From: Vreelandella subterranea
GTDB taxonomy: Bacteria; Pseudomonadota; Gammaproteobacteria; Pseudomonadales; Halomonadaceae
Reading direction: 5' to 3'
DNA: 64,000 bases
Assembly: GCF_900111305.1 (NCBI RefSeq)
Contig: NZ_FOGS01000007.1
Location: 170,158 to 234,157 of the forward strand
Positions 8,429-15,409 of this stretch are shown here, one piece after another. Below the pieces are notes generated by a model, which saw only the letters and a program-made list of their open reading frames with translations, was not told the origin of the DNA and made no database searches. The first letter of the stretch is position 1. Each line of letters opens with the position of its first letter. The translations under genes and the position numbers were made by a program.

Positions 8429-8763
8429 GAACCCTCGGTCGGCACTGGGCGGAATCCGGCCGGGGTGGAAGAAACGAGCTCGGCGATGATGCAGCGGTTC
8501 TGGGTGTGTCACTGGATGAACGCTATCAGCGCGCGGAGACAGTCGAGGTTTGGCCCGACCACCTCGAAGCGTTGGATATTTTTCAGGCGTGCAGCAGTCA
8601 ATGGCGCATTGTTTCCGGCATTGCTGGTGCTTTCTACCAAGGCCTTGACTATACCGCCCTTGAGGCAGTGATGCGCATGAGTCATGTGGATAGCTCTGGA
8701 GAGTTGCTTTCTCAAGTCAGGATGATCGAGGCGGGAGCGCTGGAAATTCTAAATTCGAAGTGA
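8425..8763 (+). CDS. T-part of the G-GT tail assembly chaperone (DUF1799-like)
   Basis: The frame is open from the slippery site at 8419-8425 to 8763 and would add 112 residues to the 117 of G, giving a fusion of about 229. The recognisable part, EVWPDHLEALDIFQACSSQW followed by GLDYTALEAVMRMSHV, matches DUF1799, the phage family found at the T position. A free-standing start is weak: only a GTG at 8506 without a clear ribosome site. A frameshift product is therefore the better reading. The T part bridges the chaperone to the tail tube subunit. Confidence 0.8.
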   Translation, partial: LRTLGRHWAESGRGGRNELGDDAAVLGVSLDERYQRAETVEVWPDHLEALDIFQACSSQWRIVSGIAGAFYQGLDYTALEAVMRMSHVDSSGELLSQVRMIEAGALEILNSK

Positions 8764-8824
8764 AGCTAGCCTGGGTGAACTCGTTGCGGTACGTTTGAAA
8801 GGTATATATCTCAAGGGAATTCAA

Positions 8825-9232
8825 ATGAAAACAATCGCACTATTGGGGGTTGTCGTCCTGCTGTCAGGGTGCTCAACGTCACCTGTATCGTCAGAGTCAG
8901 CAAACCCAGTACCCGATGAAAGACTTCACGCCTTTCAGGATAAAGGCGACGGAAATGCTCGATTCGTGGTGACCCGTGATAACGGATTTTTCGGTTCGGG
9001 TTGTAGAACGGATACCGCCATTGATGGGAAACATGCCGCCGAGATTGGGCCTGGAGAGACAGCAGGTTTTTATTTGAAGCCAGGCCGCCATATTGTCGGT
9101 ATTAACTCCCGTGGAGTCTGTATGGGGGGATTAAAGGAAGCTGAATTCGTGGCACGTGAAGGTGACGAGACACGCTACCGAATATCTATCGACTCTACCG
9201 GTAGTATGGATATATCGCCCACCGCTTACTGA
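8825..9232 (+). CDS. Prophage lipoprotein (probable cargo gene)
   Basis: A 135-residue lipoprotein from the ATG at 8825 (upstream AAGGG). It has a Lys-2 N-region, a hydrophobic stretch and the lipobox LSGC with Cys16, so it should be lipidated and leave a soluble domain of about 115 residues at the membrane. The mature part contains GSGCRTD and SRGVCMGG, a possible disulfide pair, and ends in beta-like segments. It interrupts the tail operon between chaperone and tape measure, is less GC-rich than its neighbours and is followed by its own hairpin terminator. These are the usual marks of a lysogenic-conversion gene. Superinfection exclusion is a reasonable guess, not shown. Confidence 0.8.
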   Translation: MKTIALLGVVVLLSGCSTSPVSSESANPVPDERLHAFQDKGDGNARFVVTRDNGFFGSGCRTDTAIDGKHAAEIGPGETAGFYLKPGRHIVGINSRGVCMGGLKEAEFVAREGDETRYRISIDSTGSMDISPTAY

Positions 9233-9252
9233 TAGATGACATTTTTACATAT

Positions 9253-9274
9253 ACCCGCTACGGCGGGTTTTTTT
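9253..9274 (+). terminator. Hairpin plus T-run after the lipoprotein gene
   Basis: An ACCCGC/GCGGGT stem with TACG loop is followed by seven T and ATGCCT. It is well formed and directly downstream of the cargo lipoprotein gene, before the tape measure ribosome site. Confidence 0.65.
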
Positions 9275-9296
9275 ATGCCTGAAAATCGAGGTGTCC

Positions 9297-12200
9297 ATGG
9301 CTCGCCAGTACAAAACAGGTCTAATCATTACCGGTGATGCCAGCGGCGGCATCCGAGCGATCCGCTCCACCGATGAAGAGCTGGGCAAGCTCAACAAAGC
9401 CTTTAACCGTGGAACGCGCCGCAGCAAGCAGTTTAGGCAAAGCGTAAATGGGACTAGCCGTGAGCTCCAGGTGCTGCGTCGTGCTGCCGCGCCCGTGGCG
9501 GCCGCTTTGGCTGGGGTTTTTGCCGCGAACTCGCTAAGGGGGCAAATCGATTTTGCCGACCAACTCCAGAAAACCAACCTGCGTATTGGGGCAAGCACTG
9601 AAGCGCTAAGTGAATACAACTATGTCGCCAAGCTTGCTGGCGTTGAGTTTGGTCAACTGACAACAGCCTGGCAGCGCCAAAGCCGCCGGATCGCCCAGGC
9701 CGCACAGGGCACGGGTGAGGCGCAAGATGCCCTGAAAACGCTGAACCTGACGGCCGCCGAGCTTGCCCAGCTGGCGCCGGAAGACCAGTTTGAGCGCATC
9801 GCCGAAGCCATGAGCGGCGTGGCGGAAGAATCGGACCGTGTGGCCCTCGCCCAGAAAATCTGGGACAGCGAAGGCGTGAAGCTCCTGCAGGTGGTTAACC
9901 AGGGCACTGATGCCATCCGCGCGCAGCGTGAGGAAGCGGCTCGCCTGGGGCTCACCATCAGCCAGGATACGGCCAATGCGATGGCAAGCTTCAATGATGA
10001 AGTGACCCGAATGCAGGCAGTGGGCGAGGGGCTCTCCCGCCAGATCCTGGCTGACTTGGTACCGGCCATGACCAGTGGCATGCAGGCCACCAGTGCCTGG
10101 GTTGCAGAGATGGGCGGCGCTGAGGCGATTCTTGACACCTTCACGGATGGCGCGACTGTGCTAGCGGCGCTATTGGCAGGCCGCTATGCTGGCGCATTTA
10201 TAAAATCATCGAAGAGTGTCGCTAAAAAAACCGTTGCTAATATCAGTGACGCCAGAGCAGAAGCAGCCGCCACAGCTGCCGCGACTCGCAGAACGGCAGC
10301 TGAGGTCCAGTCAGCTAATATCTTGAGGGCCCGAGCAGTAGCGGAAGCAAAAGCGACTGTGGGAACTAACGCCCATGCAATTGCTTTGCAAAACCTCGCG
10401 ACCGCATCGGATCGAGTCACAGCTGCTCAGGCCGCCCACACAGCAGCTGTGAATACAGCGGCCGCCGCAGCCACAAGAGCAAGCGTGGCAATGCGTGGTT
10501 TGAGTGGGGCTTTGGCCTTAATAGGCGGACCAATGGGCGCGGCGGTGATCGCAGGCGGCGCTGCGTACTATTTCCGCGATTCTCTTGGCTTTGCTTCTGC
10601 GGCCGCTCGCGAAACGAGAGAAGAAGTCGACCAGCTCGTAAAGAGCATGGATAACTATACTGAAGCGCAATATCGCAATAACCGCGTGTCTATCGTCCAA
10701 GACTTGGCAGAAGCGCGTGTTGAAGCCGAAAAGTTAGAGCGCCAAATCGCCACCCTGCAAGAGCAAAGCCAGCAAGAAAGTATCATGTACCAGGGTCGCC
10801 CTGGCGCTGCGGGTGGCCAGATCTCTGAACTGATGGCCGAGCTTCAGGAACAAAATCGCGTCATTGCTGCAAATGAAGAGGGGCTTCGAGAGTACGATCA
10901 AGCATGGCAGGACGTTCTGCAGTCCCAGGTATCTGGTGTCAGCATTTTTCGCACCCTTGATCAGTGGCTCGATGAAATTGGCCGAAGTGCCGATAGTGCT
11001 GGCAGATCAGTAAACAATGGCGCCCCCAGTGACAAAACAATCGAGGCATGGGGCAAATACAACGACCAGCTACGCGAAAGCATCGCAGCAACGCGAGACG
11101 GTGGATCAGCATTGGGTGCCGCTATCCGTGCCATGGACGGAATGGGGGAAGGCGTCAGTGACGTCATGCGCGGCTACACAGCCTTTCTATCAATTCAAGA
11201 CGAAGCGCTGAAAGACCAGAAGAAAAGCCAAAAAGAAGCTGCCACCGCGGCACGTCAGTCAGCAAAGGACGCCACCAGCGCCGCTGAGCAACTTGAAAAA
11301 CAATACACCTCCACCGCTGCGCAGCTTGAAAAACAGATCGCCTTATTCGGCAATACCACCAAAGCTGCTGAGCTTCGCTATCAGACTGAAAAAGGCGCAC
11401 TTAGCGAATTGGATCAGTCGCGTAAGAACCACATCATTACCTTGGGCCGTGAGCTGGATGCACTCAATGCCCGTGAAGAAATGAAAAAGCGTGTCGACAA
11501 GATTGGAAACGCTCCGCAAGTTGGCAATGCCGACGCCAGCGTGGGTGGTGCCTTCGGAGAGTTTGCCCGCATCGAGCAGCAGCGCGCAGAGCAACAGAAC
11601 TGGTACGCCGAGCAGATCGATATGCTGCGCCAGTTCAAGAACGAAGAAGGCCAGATTCACGAAGAAGCCGCCCAGAAAATCATGGCGCTGCAAAATGAGC
11701 AGTCAGCCAATGCGGCTATCAACCAGTTGCAGTCTCAGGCCACGCTAGCGGCAGGCGCCGCGCAAACGCTCAGCCGCATATCGGCGATGACGGAAGAAGG
11801 CAGCGCCATTAATCAGGCGCTCTTCGCCGCCTCGCAGGGTTTTTTGATCGCGCAGACTTTAATGCAGGGCAAAGCGGCCGCGACCGACATTATGATTCAA
11901 GGCCAGGTTGCGGCCGCGAAAGCGGTTGCCATGAACCCGATCGGCGGGCAGGCGCAGGCGGCAACGTTAATGGCTACAGCGGCGGGTCAGGCGTCTATGG
12001 TGCAGGGCATGGCCATTGCAAATGCCGCAATGATCGGTGCTGAAGGGCTGGTTAAGCTTTCTGGCCAGGCTCACGACGGTATCGACTCAATTCCCAATAG
12101 CGGTACATGGAACCTTGAGCGCGGCGAGCGTGTAGTGGATAACCGTACCAACCATGACCTAAAGCAATACCTGGAGCGCTCAAACCGAATGGCCGCTAGA

Positions 12201-12383
12201 GAGGGCGGCGGCAGCGGTGGCGGTATCACGATTAATGCACCCGTAACCGTTGAAGCTAAACAGGGCGTTAGCGAACAGGATGCCCAGCGCCAGGGTAGAG
12301 CAATGGGTCGGGCCTTCGAAGCACAAGTGGTGCAGATCCTGCAAAAACACAAGCGCCCCGGTGGCGTGCTGGCCGGGAGCTGA
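9297..12383 (+). CDS. Phage tail tape measure protein
   Basis: A 1028-residue protein that sets tail length and is ejected on infection. The start is the ATG at 9297 with CGAGG before it; a GTG at 9291 is possible. It is mostly alpha-helical and Ala/Gln-rich with long coiled coils (residues about 140-270, 320-400, 470-530 and 640-830). A Gly/Ala-rich hydrophobic segment lies near 400-425, and a C-terminal hydrophobic region near 850-920 may insert into the host membrane. The motif HDGIDSIPNSGTWNLERGER near 940-970 is a conserved feature of lambda-like tape measures. Length predicts a tail of roughly 150 nm by the usual rule. Confidence 0.93.
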   Translation: MARQYKTGLIITGDASGGIRAIRSTDEELGKLNKAFNRGTRRSKQFRQSVNGTSRELQVLRRAAAPVAAALAGVFAANSLRGQIDFADQLQKTNLRIGASTEALSEYNYVAKLAGVEFGQLTTAWQRQSRRIAQAAQGTGEAQDALKTLNLTAAELAQLAPEDQFERIAEAMSGVAEESDRVALAQKIWDSEGVKLLQVVNQGTDAIRAQREEAARLGLTISQDTANAMASFNDEVTRMQAVGEGLSRQILADLVPAMTSGMQATSAWVAEMGGAEAILDTFTDGATVLAALLAGRYAGAFIKSSKSVAKKTVANISDARAEAAATAAATRRTAAEVQSANILRARAVAEAKATVGTNAHAIALQNLATASDRVTAAQAAHTAAVNTAAAAATRASVAMRGLSGALALIGGPMGAAVIAGGAAYYFRDSLGFASAAARETREEVDQLVKSMDNYTEAQYRNNRVSIVQDLAEARVEAEKLERQIATLQEQSQQESIMYQGRPGAAGGQISELMAELQEQNRVIAANEEGLREYDQAWQDVLQSQVSGVSIFRTLDQWLDEIGRSADSAGRSVNNGAPSDKTIEAWGKYNDQLRESIAATRDGGSALGAAIRAMDGMGEGVSDVMRGYTAFLSIQDEALKDQKKSQKEAATAARQSAKDATSAAEQLEKQYTSTAAQLEKQIALFGNTTKAAELRYQTEKGALSELDQSRKNHIITLGRELDALNAREEMKKRVDKIGNAPQVGNADASVGGAFGEFARIEQQRAEQQNWYAEQIDMLRQFKNEEGQIHEEAAQKIMALQNEQSANAAINQLQSQATLAAGAAQTLSRISAMTEEGSAINQALFAASQGFLIAQTLMQGKAAATDIMIQGQVAAAKAVAMNPIGGQAQAATLMATAAGQASMVQGMAIANAAMIGAEGLVKLSGQAHDGIDSIPNSGTWNLERGERVVDNRTNHDLKQYLERSNRMAAREGGGSGGGITINAPVTVEAKQGVSEQDAQRQGRAMGRAFEAQVVQILQKHKRPGGVLAGS

Positions 12384-12386
12384 CGC

Positions 12387-12731
12387 ATGGATTTTCTTCC
12401 CGATATACCGCCCGACTTTGGCCCTCAGGTCTCGGTCGCATTCGATGTGGATAAGGTAAGCTTTGGAGACGGCTATGTTCAACGCGCGCCTGCTGGCCTA
12501 AACAGCGTCAGCGAGCAGTGGCCGCTCTCATGGTCAATGCTCACCCGGGCGGAGTATGACGAACTGTACAGCTTCTTAAAGGCCCGAAAAGGCGTGGAGG
12601 CTTTCATGTGGCAGCCGCCTTGGGAAGACGCCCCTAAGCAATGGGTGTGTGAAGAACTCAGCGGTGAGCGCCCTACCTCAGCGCGCTATGCCAGCATCAC
12701 CGCCACCTTCGTCGAGGACTTCTCACTATGA
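12387..12731 (+). CDS. Phage minor tail protein, lambda M family
   Basis: A 114-residue protein of the Phage_min_tail family. It shows VSVAFDVDKVSFGDGYVQR, the WPLSWSMLTRAEYDELYSFL segment and the FMWQPPWEDAPKQWVCEE hairpin, matching lambda gpM, a component at the tail tip. It begins 3 bases after the tape measure stop and overlaps the L gene by 4 bases (ATGA). Confidence 0.88.
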   Translation: MDFLPDIPPDFGPQVSVAFDVDKVSFGDGYVQRAPAGLNSVSEQWPLSWSMLTRAEYDELYSFLKARKGVEAFMWQPPWEDAPKQWVCEELSGERPTSARYASITATFVEDFSL

Positions 12732-13420
12732 GCGAGATCATCGCCCGCGAGTCGCAGCTGCTCGAGCAGGGCGCGCGCGTGTTCCTGTTCGAAATTGAGG
12801 TTGAGGGCATCATCCGCCGGTTTGTGCCTGGCCCGGTGGATGGTGGTCCAGCGTATCTGGCGGGCAATGAATACCTGGTGCTACCCATCAAGGCGGAAGG
12901 TTTCGAGTGGAACGGCAAGGGGACGATGCCCCGTCCAACGCTCAACGTAACCGCCAAAGACCTGGCGTTTCTCGCCCTAGTGGAGTCCCCCGGCGACCTG
13001 GTGGGCTCGCCTGTTCGTCGGCTGCGCACGTATCGCAAGTATTTGGACGATGGCACCGACCCCGACCCTGAGGCGTTATTTCCCGTTGATCATTACGTGA
13101 TCGAGCGGAAAGCGAGCCAAAACCGTCGGCGGATTCAGTTCGAGCTTTCGGCAAAAATGGACCAGGAGGGCCGCAAGATCCCGGCCCGCCAGGTGCTTCG
13201 CGATACCTGCACGCACCGGTACCGGTGGTGGGATGGCGAGCAGTATCAATACCAGGGCGTGACCTGCCCCTATGCGGGCGCGGGCGAATGGTCGCGGGAT
13301 GGCTCGCCCGTATCGGCGGGTAATGATGCCTGTGGCAAGCGGCTCAGTGATTGCCGTTTGCGATTTGGCGAGTACGGCGACCTGCCGTTTCGCGGGTTCC
13401 CTGGTGTGGCGCGTTACTGA
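12728..13420 (+). CDS. Phage minor tail protein, lambda L family (iron-sulfur)
   Basis: A 230-residue tail-tip protein. The N-terminal part is beta-rich, and the C-terminal part carries four conserved cysteines (Cys161, Cys180, Cys202, Cys209) in the contexts RDTCTHRY, GVTCPY and ACGKRLSDCRLRFG. In lambda gpL such cysteines bind a [4Fe-4S] cluster at the tail tip. The closing FRGFPGVARY matches the family consensus. The gene is followed after 21 bases by a short gene repeating this C-terminal motif. Confidence 0.9.
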   Translation: MSEIIARESQLLEQGARVFLFEIEVEGIIRRFVPGPVDGGPAYLAGNEYLVLPIKAEGFEWNGKGTMPRPTLNVTAKDLAFLALVESPGDLVGSPVRRLRTYRKYLDDGTDPDPEALFPVDHYVIERKASQNRRRIQFELSAKMDQEGRKIPARQVLRDTCTHRYRWWDGEQYQYQGVTCPYAGAGEWSRDGSPVSAGNDACGKRLSDCRLRFGEYGDLPFRGFPGVARY

Positions 13421-13441
13421 TCAAAGCAACAAGAGGTGTTT

Positions 13442-13696
13442 ATGGCACTTAGAAACGTATGCCCGATCTGTGGAGAAGACTTCGATTCATTCGGCGCCGC
13501 TGTTGCTCGCACAGCGCAGGGAGTGAATCGGGGCCATGACTGCAGAAAGGAGTGGGAAACCGCCCGGCAAGCGTCCATTGATAGCAAGAAAGAGGATGGG
13601 GCGGATGTAGACGGCAAGCGCCTGAGCAGCTGTAAGCTTCGTTACAGCGAGGATGCGCCGCCGTTTCGGGGGCTCCCTGACCCCGGCCACTCTTGA
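13442..13696 (+). CDS. Small cysteine protein resembling the L protein C-terminus
   Basis: An 84-residue protein with ribosome site AAGAGG. It has a CxxC knuckle (CPIC, Cys7/Cys10), then Cys34 in GHDCRKEW and Cys64 in GKRLSSCKLRYSE, and ends PPFRGLPDPGHS. Residues 58-80 closely parallel the last 28 residues of the adjacent L protein (GKRLSDCRLRFGEYGDLPFR). It therefore looks like a partial, diverged tandem copy of the metal-binding tail fused to a new N-terminal knuckle. The four cysteines could bind Zn or Fe-S. I know no described function. Confidence 0.75.
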   Translation: MALRNVCPICGEDFDSFGAAVARTAQGVNRGHDCRKEWETARQASIDSKKEDGADVDGKRLSSCKLRYSEDAPPFRGLPDPGHS

Positions 13697-13705
13697 GGAT
13701 AGCAC

Positions 13706-14425
13706 ATGTTCTACGAATACCATGAACAGCTACGCGCTGAAGCCATTGCCGCGTACCCGAATGAGGCTGTATGGCTGATCACGCCGGGTGAGTGCCGCCG
13801 TGTCAAAAACGTTTCGACGGAGCCAACGCTTACGTTTCGGGTGGGCAAGCGGGCGATGGCCTCGGCCATGCAGCGCGGCTTGCTGGCAATCGCGCATAGC
13901 CATCCAGATTTTCCGGCCTGCCCGAGCGCGGCGGATATGCGCGGCCAGATCAGCAGCGGCGTGCCGTGGGGCATTGTGTCCACTGATGGGGAGACCGCCG
14001 CCGAGCCCATCTGGTGGGGCGAGGGTATCGAGCGGCCACCGCTCATCGGCAGGGGCTTTCGCCATGGCATTGCCGACTGCTACTCACTGATCCGCGATTA
14101 CTACCTGCTAGAACTGGGCATTGACCTGCCTGAGTTCCCGCGTGATTGGGAGTGGTGGCACAAAGGGGAAGACCTCTACCGAGACGGCTTCAAGAAAGCT
14201 GGCTTCCGCGTGATCGAAGCGAGTGAAGCGAAAGCGGGCGACGTCTGGCTTGCCCAGCTGCGCAGCAAGGTGCCCAGCCACGGCGGTGTTTTGCTGGATG
14301 GCGGCCTGGGGCTGCACCACCCCTCAACCACCAACGCCGTGGATGCCTCGCGCATCTCACGGCGTGAGCCGCTGGCCCGCTGGCAACACCACATTACCCA
14401 CTGGCTAAGGCACGAAGCTCTATAG
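13706..14425 (+). CDS. Tail assembly protein K: JAMM protease plus NlpC/P60 peptidase
   Basis: A 239-residue two-domain protein like lambda gpK. The N-terminal MPN/JAMM domain has Glu20 and the metal motif HSHP (residues 64-67) with Ser74 and Asp77 in PSAAD. The C-terminal NlpC/P60 domain has the nucleophile Cys125 in GIADCYSLI and His192 in VPSHGGVLL. The first domain may process a tail-tip protein, and the second can open peptidoglycan during DNA entry. All key residues appear intact. It lies between L and I as in lambda, except for the unknown gene that follows. Confidence 0.92.
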   Translation: MFYEYHEQLRAEAIAAYPNEAVWLITPGECRRVKNVSTEPTLTFRVGKRAMASAMQRGLLAIAHSHPDFPACPSAADMRGQISSGVPWGIVSTDGETAAEPIWWGEGIERPPLIGRGFRHGIADCYSLIRDYYLLELGIDLPEFPRDWEWWHKGEDLYRDGFKKAGFRVIEASEAKAGDVWLAQLRSKVPSHGGVLLDGGLGLHHPSTTNAVDASRISRREPLARWQHHITHWLRHEAL

Positions 14426-14463
14426 CGGTAGAGTGGGTTAATACGTAACTGAAGAGGTGGAGA

Positions 14464-14790
14464 ATGGCGTTAATAACAGTGAATGTTTCAAAGCTTTATC
14501 GCGAGATTCCGGTCTCTCAAGGGTTTTTCAGCAAGCTCTTTTTCTCACACCCCGGCAATGATTTAACGGCCACCGAGGTTGAGTATGCATTGATCTCTGT
14601 TGCGAGCGATGGCAGCGAGAGAGTAGTGGCGGCGAGCGCTTTATGCGGGAAGATTGGCACTACGCACAAACCGTCTAACTACACGCTGCAGCATCGATGC
14701 GAAATACCGGATGGCCACGAACGCTTTTTAATCAATTGGGTAGAAAGCTTTTCTTATACGACGTTCGAGGCTCGCGCTTACCTCAGCTAG
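14464..14790 (+). CDS. Unknown phage protein between K and I
   Basis: A 108-residue protein with ribosome site GAGGTGGAG. It is predicted mixed alpha/beta, with segments LITVNVSKLYREIPVSQGFF, EYALISVASDG and RFLINWVESFSYTTFEARAYL, one Cys at position 61 and one at 79. It has no signal peptide or membrane segment and no homologue I recognise. Base composition is less GC-rich than K and I, and a good hairpin terminator follows, so it may be a cargo gene inserted into the tail operon. Confidence 0.7.
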   Translation: MALITVNVSKLYREIPVSQGFFSKLFFSHPGNDLTATEVEYALISVASDGSERVVAASALCGKIGTTHKPSNYTLQHRCEIPDGHERFLINWVESFSYTTFEARAYLS

Positions 14791-14810
14791 CGCAGTATTG
14801 ATTCTCAGCA

Positions 14811-14835
14811 ACCCAGCCACTGCGCTGGGTTTTTT
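14811..14835 (+). terminator. Hairpin plus T-run before the I gene
   Basis: An ACCCAGC/GCTGGGT stem with a 6-base loop is followed by six T and ATTGCCT. It is in the same family of junction hairpins as the others in the late operon. Confidence 0.6.
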
Positions 14836-14860
14836 ATTGCCTTGATTCTTGGGTTCAGCG

Positions 14861-15409
14861 ATGAAAACAGTGCATCTTCACGGCCATCTTGGCGCTCGCT
14901 TCGGCGAGCGTTTTTCGTTTGACGTGCAAACCCCGGCGGAAGCGGCCCGGGCGCTTTGCCAGCTGCCGGGCTTTCGCGCAGCCATTGAAGCGGGCGACTG
15001 GCACGTCATACGCGGCCCCCTTGAAGACGGTGACGACCTGGACGAAGAGGGCCTGACCTTGGGGCTCGGCAAAACGCAGGAGATCCACATCATGCCCGTC
15101 GTCCAGGGCGCGGGCGACGTGTTCAATGTGGTGGCGGGTGTCGCGCTCTTTGCGGCCGGTGCGTTTACCGGCAACGCCTACCTGATGGCGGCGGGTGCGG
15201 GCATGGCGATTGGCGGTGTTGTGCAAATGACCACATCGCCCCCGGGTGTGGATTACAACAGCCGCCAGCGCCCGGATGAGCGGCCGTCGTTTCTCTTCGA
15301 TGGCCCAACGAACACCAGCACCCAGGGCGCCCCGGTGCCGATTATCTATGGCCGAATCCGCACCGGCTCGATTGTGATCAGCGCGGGCCTGGCCGCTGAG
15401 GAGGTCTGA
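14861..15409 (+). CDS. Phage tail assembly protein, lambda I family
   Basis: A 182-residue protein from the ATG at 14861 (a TTG at 14849 is also possible). It has a ubiquitin-like N-terminal fold (MKTVHLHGHLGARFGERFSF, EIHIMPVVQGAG), then a hydrophobic Gly/Ala-rich stretch (VAGVALFAAGAFTGNAYLM) and GAPVPIIYGRIRTGS at the C-terminus, the standard layout of gpI. gpI acts in tail-tip assembly and is absent from the finished virion. It overlaps the J gene by one base (TGATG). Confidence 0.88.
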   Translation: MKTVHLHGHLGARFGERFSFDVQTPAEAARALCQLPGFRAAIEAGDWHVIRGPLEDGDDLDEEGLTLGLGKTQEIHIMPVVQGAGDVFNVVAGVALFAAGAFTGNAYLMAAGAGMAIGGVVQMTTSPPGVDYNSRQRPDERPSFLFDGPTNTSTQGAPVPIIYGRIRTGSIVISAGLAAEEV

